Source of the DNA: Saprospiraceae bacterium
GTDB taxonomy: Bacteria > Bacteroidota > Bacteroidia > Chitinophagales > Saprospiraceae
Direction of reading: 5' to 3'
Assembly (NCBI GenBank): GCA_020436865.1
Contig: JAGQXA010000063.1
Location: 1 to 6,561 of the forward strand
DNA length: 6,561 nucleotides
The notes beneath the pieces are model-generated. The model saw nothing but the letters and a program-made list of their open reading frames with translations. It searched no databases and was not told the DNA's origin. Both the position numbers and the translations under genes were made by a program. This document shows, one piece after another, positions 1 to 5,931 of this stretch (position 1 is the stretch's first letter; each line of letters opens with the position of its first letter).

Positions 1-504
1 ATGCCGGCCAACCCGGAAGTCGACGTCGAGGAAATGGAATTCCTGATCCGGCAGGGCTTCGGCGAACTGCTGTCGCAAAACTGGTGGATGATCGTGCCGT
101 TATTCATTTTCTATTTCCTGGGTGGCTACTTCCTCTATGCCTCCCTCTTTGCCGCTGTCGGTTCGGCCATGGGCGACGACCTGGGCGAAGGCCAGTCGCT
201 GACCATTCCGATCACCATCCCGGTGGTACTGGCGTTCTACATCATGTTCGTGTCCATTCAATCGCCTCACAGCAGCCTATCGGTCTGGTCGTCGATCTTC
301 CCCTTGTTTTCGCCCATCGTCATGCCGGCCCGCCTGGCCTTCGCGCCTCCGCTCTGGCAGATCTTCCTGTCGATGGCTCTGCTAGCCGCCACGAGCATCT
401 TCTTCGTGTGGCTGTCCGGGCGGATCTATCGGGTGGGCATTCTGCTCTACGGCAAGAAGGTCACCCTCCGTGAGTTGGGTCGATGGATGTTCTATCGGGA
501 TTAA
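1..504 (+). CDS. ABC-2 type transporter permease, C-terminal part (cut by window edge)
   Basis: This is the end of an inner-membrane permease of the NatB / ABC-2 membrane family, which pairs with an ATPase subunit to move a substrate out of the cell; the substrate cannot be told. The visible 167 residues hold four hydrophobic segments, at about 30-56, 67-87, 93-114 and 117-140. A polar link between the first two (GSAMGDDLGEGQ, 54-65) and the proline-rich PLFSPIVMPAR (101-111) are typical of this family. The tail YRVGILLYGKKVTLREL (143-159) closes many Bacteroidota permeases of this type. Family members usually run to 400 residues or more with a long periplasmic region between the first and second helices. 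The ATG at base 1 is therefore almost certainly internal and the true start lies left of the window. Its stop overlaps that of the convergent comF, leaving no room for a private terminator. Family call is fairly sure; function is open. Confidence 0.85.
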   Translation: MPANPEVDVEEMEFLIRQGFGELLSQNWWMIVPLFIFYFLGGYFLYASLFAAVGSAMGDDLGEGQSLTIPITIPVVLAFYIMFVSIQSPHSSLSVWSSIFPLFSPIVMPARLAFAPPLWQIFLSMALLAATSIFFVWLSGRIYRVGILLYGKKVTLRELGRWMFYRD

Positions 505-1202
505 AGATCCGCGATTGCCACCGTGGCCATGCTGATCTTTACCTGAGCTTCTCCCTGCAAGGCCAGGGCACAGGCTTCAAGGGTCGCGCCGGTGGTCAAC
601 ACGTCGTCGACGAGCAGGAGGTGGCGCCCTTGCAGTTCAGCCGCCGATCGTACCAGAAAAGCCGACTCGGTATTGAGTACGCGTTCCATCCTCGACTTCC
701 GGGTTTGGGTTTCGGCAAAACGAGGACGGTAGAGCACGTCCGTTCGGAGGGGCTTACCCAGACTTTCCGCTACCCCCCGGGCGATCCATTCTGCCTGATT
801 ATACCCGCGCTTGCGCAACTTGATGGGGTGCAAGGGCACCGGCGCCACCCATTCGACGGGCTCGAACCAGATCGCCTGCGCGAGGCGATCGCCCAGATAC
901 CTTCCCAATCCGAGGCCGATCTCCTTGCGGCCGCGATATTTCAACTCATGGATCAATCGCTGGACCATGCCCCCTTTCCGGAAATGGACGAGCGCCGCGC
1001 CGGCTTGCAATGGCAGGCGGCCCCAGAAACGTTCGGTGAAGCCATTTTCCGGATAGAGATGGTGGTCGGTGAGCGGTAGCTTGATCCGGCAGGAAACGCA
1101 AAGATGTTCTTGAATGACGGCCAATTCACGTCCGCAACTCGGGCAGAGGCGCGGATAGAACAGGTCGAGCAGCGCCTGGAAGGGCTGAAGGGTCGTTTTC
1201 AT
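501..1202 (-). CDS. comF: ComF family protein (phosphoribosyltransferase-like, DNA uptake related)
   Basis: ComF proteins are cytoplasmic and needed for natural transformation in several bacteria, where they are linked to handling of incoming single-stranded DNA. The 233-residue length is normal. The N-terminus carries the zinc-binding double-zinc-ribbon signature, CPSC at 20-23 and CVSC at 35-38. The middle has the family blocks HELKYRGRKEIG (about 86-97) and LRKRGYNQAEWIA (about 130-142). The C-terminus has the PRPP-binding loop VDDVLTTGAT at 198-207, with two adjacent acidic residues and the TTGAT phosphate loop intact. The ATG at 1202 lies just upstream of the first Cys pair, so the start is secure. 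No clear ribosome binding site precedes it. Transcription comes from the right, across or just after a terminator hairpin at 1226-1263. Whether it works in competence here is inferred only from the family. Confidence 0.95.
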   Translation of the reverse strand: MKTTLQPFQALLDLFYPRLCPSCGRELAVIQEHLCVSCRIKLPLTDHHLYPENGFTERFWGRLPLQAGAALVHFRKGGMVQRLIHELKYRGRKEIGLGLGRYLGDRLAQAIWFEPVEWVAPVPLHPIKLRKRGYNQAEWIARGVAESLGKPLRTDVLYRPRFAETQTRKSRMERVLNTESAFLVRSAAELQGRHLLLVDDVLTTGATLEACALALQGEAQVKISMATVAIADL

Positions 1203-1225
1203 AGCTGTTCATTTTGTCTTGACGC

Positions 1226-1263
1226 AAAGAAAAAACGTCTGCCTCGCATTAGCAAGACAGACG
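1226..1263 (-). terminator. Rho-independent terminator after htrA, before comF
   Basis: On the minus strand, CGTCTGTCTTGC pairs with GCGAGGCAGACG around a TAAT loop (10 of 12 pairs, 1236-1263). It is followed at once by TTTTTTCTTT (1235-1226). The plus strand has no T run after the hairpin, so it acts leftward. It lies about 130 nt beyond the htrA stop and 33 nt before the comF ATG, so it most likely ends htrA mRNA. Its closeness to comF leaves open a role in the comF leader. Confidence 0.75.
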
Positions 1264-1284
1264 CATCAAAACAAAACGAAAAAC

Positions 1285-1313
1285 CAACTTTAAACAAGTC
1301 CTTTATCTAACAA
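1285..1313 (-). promoter_or_regulatory. Possible comF promoter (Bacteroidota type)
   Basis: On the minus strand, TTG (1313-1311) is followed after 18 nt by TAAAGTTG (1292-1285). This is close to the Bacteroidota TTTG / TAnnTTTG pattern, with a slightly short spacer. A start near 1278 would put the terminator hairpin at 1236-1263 inside the comF leader. AT-rich DNA gives such matches by chance, so this is tentative. Confidence 0.22.
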
Positions 1314-1390
1314 TACCAACCGAAAAAATTCCGGATTTGTTGCATGGCAATTGTTAATAATTTCTTAAGGCGTCCTCTCTTTCCGGCTGA

Positions 1391-2536
1391 TTATCCGGCT
1401 TTTAGACGCACGGGTACTTCGATCTCGCGCCCGTTCCGGAACACTGTCAACGTAAGCGTATCGCCTACTTTGGCGCGTCCCACGATCTCCTGTAGTTGCG
1501 GCACCGACCTGACCTGACGGCCATCGACGGCCAGGATAACGTCTTTCGGCAAAATGCCGGCATATTGTGCCGACCCGCCGTCATCGATGTTGTCCACCAC
1601 GACGCCCTGCGAAAGGGGCAGGTCATTTTCAGTGGCATAGTCGCCGTCGAGCTCAAAGATCCCCACCCCCAGATAGGCGCGCTGATAAGCGCCATATTCG
1701 ATAATGTCGTCGACGATCTTGTTGACAATATTGACGGGAATAGCGAACGAGTAGCCCTGAAAAAAGCCGGTACGCGTCGAAATGGCCGTGTTGATCCCCA
1801 GCCAGCGCCCCTGCGCGTCGACCAACGCACCGCCGCTATTCCCGGGATTGACGGCCGCATCGGTCTGAATGAAGGACTCGATCGCGTCACGCCCCTCGAT
1901 GATATTGATGTCGCGCCCCTTGGCACTGATGATCCCGGCCGTAACGGTAGAGGTCAGGTTGAGCGGATTACCAACCGCCAACACCCACTCGCCGATCTGG
2001 GCTTCGTCGGAATCGGCCAGGTCGAGCGTGGGCAGGCCGGAGGCCTCGATCTTGAGCACGGCCAGGTCGGTCTTTGGATAGGCGCCGACCACCTCCGCCG
2101 TGAATTTGCGATTGTCGTAGAGCGTCACCTGAAGCTCATCGGCAAATTCTACTACGTGATTGTTGGTCACGATGTAGCCGTCGTCGGAATAGATCACTCC
2201 CGAGCCGGTGCCCTGCCGCGGAGCATAATAGTCTTCAAAGGGATTACCGAGAAAATCGTCGCCGAAAAAGAACCGGAAGGGGTCGCCCTGCCGGCCTCGG
2301 TTAGAGGCGGTTTCCTTACTTTCAGAAGCCGCGATGTGCACGACCGCCGGCATGGCCTTGGCGGCCGCTTCCCGGAAGTCAAACGGCACACTACCAGGCG
2401 GCACATTGACGTTACTAACCGTTACTGCAGAGAGAGATTGAGAGGAAAGGCGACCGGACTGCATCCAGTTCATGCCGGCAAATGCGATCAGTCCGCCAAC
2501 TGCGCCGGCAACGACCATTGATAGCCATCTGTTCAT
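1391..2536 (-). CDS. htrA: HtrA/Deg family serine protease with one PDZ domain
   Basis: This is an envelope protease/chaperone that degrades or senses misfolded periplasmic proteins. The 381-residue protein starts with an uncleaved-looking membrane anchor or signal (about 5-22, LSMVVAGAVGGLIAFAGM). The trypsin-like protease domain (about 53-280) has a complete catalytic triad: His127 in TNNHVV, Asp157 in KTDLAVL and Ser234 in GNSGGAL. The aromatic/acidic stretch at 85-104 (DPFRFFFGDDF and following) sits where the LA loop of the family lies. One PDZ domain spans about 288-377, starting AYLGVGI. DegP and DegQ carry two PDZ domains; a single one with an N-terminal anchor is the layout of DegS, but that alone does not prove a DegS-like signalling role. 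No cysteines are present. The ATG at 2536 directly precedes the anchor. A possible promoter lies at 2611-2641 and a terminator at 1226-1263, so it is probably a single-gene unit. Confidence 0.96.
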   Translation of the reverse strand: MNRWLSMVVAGAVGGLIAFAGMNWMQSGRLSSQSLSAVTVSNVNVPPGSVPFDFREAAAKAMPAVVHIAASESKETASNRGRQGDPFRFFFGDDFLGNPFEDYYAPRQGTGSGVIYSDDGYIVTNNHVVEFADELQVTLYDNRKFTAEVVGAYPKTDLAVLKIEASGLPTLDLADSDEAQIGEWVLAVGNPLNLTSTVTAGIISAKGRDINIIEGRDAIESFIQTDAAVNPGNSGGALVDAQGRWLGINTAISTRTGFFQGYSFAIPVNIVNKIVDDIIEYGAYQRAYLGVGIFELDGDYATENDLPLSQGVVVDNIDDGGSAQYAGILPKDVILAVDGRQVRSVPQLQEIVGRAKVGDTLTLTVFRNGREIEVPVRLKAG

Positions 2537-2610
2537 AATGTTTGCCTTTGCGTTTGATGAAAATATCCGATGAAAAGTTGATTGCTAATGCGCCGGGTAC
2601 TAAATTCGTC

Positions 2611-2641
2611 ATAGTTTAGCTCCAGGCGGGCAAGGGTCAAA
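2611..2641 (-). promoter_or_regulatory. Possible htrA promoter (Bacteroidota type)
   Basis: On the minus strand, TTTG (2641-2638) and TAAACTAT (2618-2611) are separated by exactly 19 nt, the spacing known for the Bacteroidota primary sigma factor (TTTG-N19-TAnnTTTG). The -7 element matches TA but only part of TTTG. It would give a leader of about 70 nt before the ATG at 2536. The call rests on spacing and position only. Confidence 0.33.
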
Positions 2642-2697
2642 GACTCTGTTCTTCGCCGAATACTTCCGGTGTAGACAAAGCTCGGCGGAGCCACTAA

Positions 2698-2759
2698 TTA
2701 GAGCTTGTTTGGAGTTGGTGCTTTTGAAGCGAAAATGACTACCTCCGAACAAGTTCTAA
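2698..2759. repeat. 62 bp imperfect palindrome, TA-flanked, MITE-like
   Basis: TTAGAGCTTGTTTGGAG (2698-2714) is the inverted complement of CTCCGAACAAGTTCTAA (2743-2759) at 15 of 17 positions. Both differences are G-T pairs, so plus-strand RNA could form all 17 pairs. Inside, further pairs continue (2716-2719 with 2738-2741, one of them G-T, and TTTT 2722-2725 with AAAA 2732-2735), leaving a 6 nt loop. No T run follows, so it is not a terminator. Taking the arms from GAGC to GTTC, the element is bordered by TA on both sides, as expected for an insertion at a TA target. It contains no coding room. It lies between the divergent htrA and HD-protein genes and could be a small mobile remnant or a structured regulatory element. 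Confidence 0.6.
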
Positions 2760-2890
2760 ACCCGTCGGTATTAACGCCTGGTACACCCGGCTGTTATCGA
2801 TCCCTGCCGGCTTTAACTAATCATTAACAGCACATTTTATCCCGGAAATCGAGAGTGATCGCCGCTTCACGGACCCCCATAATCCTGGCT

Positions 2891-3523
2891 ATGCACTTTT
2901 TCAAAGACTGGATACCTGACCATCAGGATGGAAGCGCCGGCTCCAGATACTCGATCGACGACGACGCAGAGTTACCGGAGCTCCTACGACCGGAAACGCC
3001 CCTGGAAGAGCGGCTGCTCGAGCAGCCCGAGTTTGTACATGGCCTGATGTGGGGCCAGCCGCGCTTCGGCCATCCGGAAGGCAAGGTCGCCCTGCACATC
3101 CGGGAAGTGTTTGATAACATCGATCGCCTGCACCTGCCCACCTCCCTGCGCCTCCAACTCCGCCTGATCGCCCTCGTCCACGATACCTTCAAGTACCAGG
3201 AAGCCAAAACATATCCGCGGGATTGGTCCAACCATCACGGCGTTCTGGCCCGCCGCTTTCTGGAAAATTTCACCCAAGACAACGCCGTGCTCACCATCGT
3301 CGAATTGCACGACGAAGCCTACTACGCCTGGCGGACCATTCACCTATATAAGAAAACGGCAAAAGGAGAGGCCCGTTTACATCGATTGCTCTTGCGTCTG
3401 GGCGACAACCTCCCGCTCTTTTACCTCTTCTTTCTCTGCGATACCCGTACGGGCGACAAGAACCTGGCGCCCCTGCGCTGGTTTGAACAAGCGATTCCGG
3501 AGATCCAGGCCATTCCTCTTTAA
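2891..3523 (+). CDS. HD-domain protein of unknown substrate
   Basis: The 210-residue protein looks like a metal-dependent HD-superfamily phosphohydrolase. The ordered metal-ligand pattern is visible: His69 (ALHIREVFDNI), the His97-Asp98 pair (LVHDTFK, in place of the usual HDIGK), His115/His116 (NHHGVLARRFLE) and His140-Asp141 (ELHDEAYYAW). Such enzymes usually cleave nucleotides or phosphate esters, but nothing here identifies the substrate. The first 45 residues are acidic and proline-containing with no signal peptide, so the protein should be cytoplasmic. I chose the ATG at 2891 because MHFFKDW looks like a natural beginning; an in-frame GTG at 2855 would add 12 residues and cannot be excluded. 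It stands alone on its strand, divergent from htrA and with only 8 bp between its stop and that of convergent recO. The domain call is likely; the function is unknown. Confidence 0.8.
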   Translation: MHFFKDWIPDHQDGSAGSRYSIDDDAELPELLRPETPLEERLLEQPEFVHGLMWGQPRFGHPEGKVALHIREVFDNIDRLHLPTSLRLQLRLIALVHDTFKYQEAKTYPRDWSNHHGVLARRFLENFTQDNAVLTIVELHDEAYYAWRTIHLYKKTAKGEARLHRLLLRLGDNLPLFYLFFLCDTRTGDKNLAPLRWFEQAIPEIQAIPL

Positions 3524-3531
3524 CCATTTCG

Positions 3532-4263
3532 TCAATGCCGCTCAAGCACCTCCTCCAGGATCTTGTGCGAGCGGATTTCCGGAAAATGCTCCAGATGTAG
3601 CCGGTAGAAATCGAGCAAATGTCGCACCAGTAGCTTGCGCATATCGCGCGTCAGCGCGATCCGGGCGCATTCCTCCGCAGAACTCTGCAAAAATCCATCC
3701 ACCAGGCGGCTCATTTCTTCACCCAAGTAATGCGGATGCGCGGGAGGATCGCTCACAAACTGGCCCTCCTGCAGATCGAAATAGGGCGTCTGCGCCCTGG
3801 CCTCACCCATCGGCTGAAAGCCTAGATAGGTAGACAAACGACAGAGGAAGTGCAAATGTGCATTGACCACCGGCTCCGGCGTATCGTCCAGATAACGCAG
3901 AAACGCATAGAGGAAATCGAAAAGCGGTCGGTTCTCCTCGACCTCCCGGATCGCCTTGCGAGCTACCTCGACAATGAACAGGCCCACCGCGCCTTTGCGC
4001 AGATCGAACGGGATCGAATGATAAACATGTGCCGCTTTGATTTCCCGCACCCGATGCAAAGAGCGGTCGTCGCGGGCATAGGCCACCATTTCCACCAACG
4101 ACAACAACTGCAACAGGCTCGAACTCACCCGGGCCTTCTTGCTTCGCACCCCATTGACGATATACGACTGCAACCCGCGCTCCTCCGTGTAGATGTCGAC
4201 GATCAGACTCGTTTCTCCATACTTGCGAGTCCCGAAAACAATGCCTCTGGTCTTGATGATCAT
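3532..4263 (-). CDS. recO: DNA repair protein RecO
   Basis: RecO works with RecR (and often RecF) to load RecA onto SSB-coated single-stranded DNA in gap repair and recombination. The 243 residues fit the family. The N-terminal OB-fold (about 1-80) opens with the hallmark TRGIVFGTRKYGETSLIV (5-22) and IYTEERG (24-30), followed by the basic patch VRSKKAR (39-45). The helical C-terminal domain includes FLCRLSTYLGFQP. Only two cysteines are present, so the Cys4 zinc finger of some RecO proteins is missing, as is usual in Bacteroidota. The frame extends to a TTG at 4272, but the ATG at 4263 gives the standard beginning MIIKTRGI and is preferred. The gene is convergent with the HD-protein gene, 8 bp apart, with no room for a separate terminator. 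A long spacer lies upstream of it. Confidence 0.95.
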   Translation of the reverse strand: MIIKTRGIVFGTRKYGETSLIVDIYTEERGLQSYIVNGVRSKKARVSSSLLQLLSLVEMVAYARDDRSLHRVREIKAAHVYHSIPFDLRKGAVGLFIVEVARKAIREVEENRPLFDFLYAFLRYLDDTPEPVVNAHLHFLCRLSTYLGFQPMGEARAQTPYFDLQEGQFVSDPPAHPHYLGEEMSRLVDGFLQSSAEECARIALTRDMRKLLVRHLLDFYRLHLEHFPEIRSHKILEEVLERH

Positions 4264-4645
4264 TTTTACCAAAGAGCCTTTCCATAAACACCGAACTCAG
4301 GCCCTTGTAATCTAAACGTTAAATTTTCGTCTTTCTCCAAAAAAAATTTTGTTTGCCCGCTTTGCAAGGCTCGAAATCGAAACGATCCTCGGCTCAGCCT
4401 TTTGCTTACAGGATTCTAGCCGCCCCCCTCCTTTGTCAAATTTCCTTCTACGAACAACGGTTCGAGCCGTACGACCTACGTTGACAAATCTATCCGTTTA
4501 AGCGTTATTTGTCGAGAATTCACGGTTGCTCATCTATGCGAATTTGAACCGTGCATCTTTTCCGGTAATATTATGTCATTGATAATTGAAATCACCCAAA
4601 GCTAAATTATAGCAATTTTTCGAAGGTTCTAGAAAATCACCTGAC
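4264..4645. other. Divergent AT-rich spacer between recO and the secreted-protein gene
   Basis: 382 bp with no supportable gene or RNA. It contains short inverted repeats: GACAAAT / ATTTGTC (4483-4489 and 4507-4513), CACGGTT / AACCGTG (4521-4527 and 4547-4553) and CGAAC-AACG-GTTCG (4451-4464). None is followed by a T run. An A-rich run lies at 4340-4347 and a C-rich run near 4422-4428. A minus-strand TTTG / TAGAAT pair (4440-4413, 18 nt apart) might be a recO promoter, but this is weak. Confidence 0.5.
4579..4610 (+). promoter_or_regulatory. Possible promoter of the secreted-protein gene
   Basis: TTG (4579-4581) is followed after 21 nt by TAAATTAT (4603-4610), within the spacing range of the Bacteroidota TTTG / TAnnTTTG promoter. 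TTGATA with an 18 nt gap to TAAATT also fits a loose sigma-70 layout. The ATG lies 35 nt downstream. The surrounding AT-richness makes chance matches likely. Confidence 0.28.
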
Positions 4646-5491
4646 ATGAAAACACTCATCCCGACTGTTGCCATGCTGCTCCTGACAGCATGGGCCTACG
4701 GCGCCATTGGCCCCGAAGGCGAAAGTTCCGATTGCCGAACCGATCTGATCGCGTTCCCGAGCAACCTCTCCACCCTCGAGCGGGTGGAATTCGACCTGAT
4801 GAATGGCGTGTGGACCGAAACCTTTTTGGCCTCCAATGCCCGCAAAGTGATGCAGTTCAACGAGTACGGCATCGTCGACGTATTGAACTTCGACGAGAAC
4901 GGCATTGGCTCGTACAGCAATTACATGTGGCGCATGGAAGAATTCAACGGACATCCCTTCCTCGTGCTCAACAACGGACAAATGGAAGAGGAACTGCTGT
5001 TCCGCATAGAATCGACCTGCCAGGGCCTGATCCTCAGCGATCCGGTCAGCCAGGAGGAAATTCAGCTGGACTATACTCCGCGCAAGCCGGAAGCGAAGGT
5101 CAACTACTCGAAGGCCATGCTGATCGGGAGTTGGTCGAGCGTCACCTATCCGTTCGACGTCACTAACGACTACGACGCCTGCGGTGCGTTCGAACAGATC
5201 GAGGGCGCTTACCTTAACTACGAGTTCACGCCCGACGGCGCCTACGTGAAGCGGTATGGCAGCAAGAACATCCATTTTGAAGAAAGGGGTACGTTCGAGT
5301 TGTCGAAAGACGGCGAGTACATTCTCTTTCACGCCAGCGGAAGCGATCAGACCGAAGACGTGATCGGCACCTCGCTGGCGAAAGTCCGTCACCTCAGCAT
5401 GGGTGAACTGGTGTTGGAGCAGGCACTGAAGAGCTCTGACTTCGCCGACTTCTTCTGCACCGAACTGAAGACGGTTGCCTTCATGCAGTAA
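4646..5491 (+). CDS. Secreted protein with two lipocalin-like repeats, function unknown
   Basis: 281 residues beginning with a clear Sec signal peptide: MKT, a hydrophobic core at about 4-17, then AYGA with likely cleavage near residue 20. There is no lipobox cysteine, so a soluble periplasmic or exported protein is expected. The rest looks like two beta-rich units. The first starts LMNGVWTETF (about 51-60) and the second LIGSWSSVTY (about 159-168). Each has the LxGxW opening of bacterial lipocalin-like proteins, followed by strands such as YEFTPDGAYVKRYG and RGTFELSKDGEYILF. Four cysteines (CRTD at 30, STCQ about 124, DACG about 178, FFCTEL near the end) could form two disulfides. The protein is acidic. 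It has its own strong terminator and a possible promoter, so it is probably transcribed alone. The repeat reading is by eye; I do not recognise the specific family or a ligand. Confidence 0.85.
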   Translation: MKTLIPTVAMLLLTAWAYGAIGPEGESSDCRTDLIAFPSNLSTLERVEFDLMNGVWTETFLASNARKVMQFNEYGIVDVLNFDENGIGSYSNYMWRMEEFNGHPFLVLNNGQMEEELLFRIESTCQGLILSDPVSQEEIQLDYTPRKPEAKVNYSKAMLIGSWSSVTYPFDVTNDYDACGAFEQIEGAYLNYEFTPDGAYVKRYGSKNIHFEERGTFELSKDGEYILFHASGSDQTEDVIGTSLAKVRHLSMGELVLEQALKSSDFADFFCTELKTVAFMQ

Positions 5492-5529
5492 ACAGAAAGT
5501 AGTAGTAGTAATTATAAGCCATAACGTCC

Positions 5530-5561
5530 GCCAGGCGCCTCCCGCGCCTGGCTTTTTTTTT
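5530..5561 (+). terminator. Strong rho-independent terminator
   Basis: A perfect 9 bp GC-rich stem, GCCAGGCGC (5530-5538) with GCGCCTGGC (5544-5552), closes a CTCCC loop and runs directly into nine T residues (5553-5561). It ends the secreted-protein gene 38 nt after its stop. The minus strand has no T run after the stem, so it should not serve the facing gene, whose stop is at 5568. Confidence 0.93.
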
Positions 5562-5567
5562 GCCCGT

Positions 5568-5906
5568 CTAGAACTCCAACCCCTCTTCCAGATCGTCGAG
5601 CATCGGCTGTTTGTACTCCAATTTTGTCGAGATCCGTTGTTTCTGGCGCTCCATCACCAACCGCGCCAAGCCTATGTGCGGCAGCTCGGGCGCCATCGGC
5701 GAAAGGGCGAAGTTGACCTTGGCCTCCGATATATCGAGGCGGTACATAAGGCTAAGCAGATATTCCAGCCGGTGTTCGATCATGTAGGCGATCTGTTCGG
5801 CTAACATGGCAAACAGTTCCTCCTCGCCGACCTCCTGCTCCGGGGCCGACAGTTCGAAATCGCGGACGATCAATTCGGCCGTTCGCTGGTTTACTTCTTC
5901 TTGCAT
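5568..5906 (-). CDS. Small acidic helical protein of unknown function
   Basis: 112 residues, not recognised. It is predicted by eye to be mostly helical and acidic, with a central amphipathic stretch ELFAMLAEQIAYMIEHRLEY (30-49) and an acidic end LDDLEEGLEF. It has no signal peptide, no membrane segment and no cysteines, so a cytoplasmic location is likely. It starts 25 nt after the stop of the GH3-family gene on the same strand, without a promoter-like gap, so the two are probably co-transcribed. That makes it a candidate partner, but nothing in the sequence shows an interaction. The reading frame is supported by its position in the operon, its fit between neighbours and its protein-like composition. 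The ATG at 5906 is the only reasonable start. The facing terminator at 5530-5561 lacks a T run on this strand, so the end of its mRNA is unclear. Confidence 0.75.
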   Translation of the reverse strand: MQEEVNQRTAELIVRDFELSAPEQEVGEEELFAMLAEQIAYMIEHRLEYLLSLMYRLDISEAKVNFALSPMAPELPHIGLARLVMERQKQRISTKLEYKQPMLDDLEEGLEF

Positions 5907-5931
5907 AAGCTCTACAGTTTGGGGGCGATCA

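Larger units (their letters stand above)
2537..2890. other. Divergent intergenic region between htrA and the HD-domain gene
   Basis: About 350 bp without a convincing gene. It holds the possible htrA promoter (2611-2641) and the palindrome (2698-2759). From 2760 to 2890 I see AT-rich stretches (for example TTTAACTAATCATTAA near 2812) but no promoter I would defend for the rightward gene. Short reading frames here lack any recognisable protein character. Confidence 0.5.

Noticed and set aside
483..1079. 198-residue plus-strand frame across comF
   Set aside because: It covers the well-conserved comF on the other strand and has no recognisable motif.
1381..1400. CCGGCT-GATTAT-CCGGCT direct repeat at the htrA stop
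   Set aside because: Six-base direct repeat with no symmetry or T run; probably chance.
1496..2521. 341-residue open frame on the plus strand opposite htrA
   Set aside because: It lies antisense within htrA, whose catalytic and PDZ motifs are intact. Its own translation shows no domain character and its openness follows from the codon bias of htrA.
3803..4291. 162-residue minus-strand frame overlapping recO in another frame
   Set aside because: RecO in the neighbouring frame has clear family motifs; this frame has none.
4264..4645. Possible small RNA or small protein gene in the recO upstream spacer
   Set aside because: No terminator-like hairpin with a T run on either strand and no reading frame with protein-like composition.
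4637..5392. 251-residue open frame on the minus strand opposite the secreted-protein gene
   Set aside because: The plus-strand frame has a signal peptide, a fitting promoter area and a terminator. The antisense frame shows none of these and looks like a shadow.
5498..5510. Short GTA/AGT triplet run after the secreted-protein stop
   Set aside because: About four units only, outside any coding frame, with no sign of phase-variable function.
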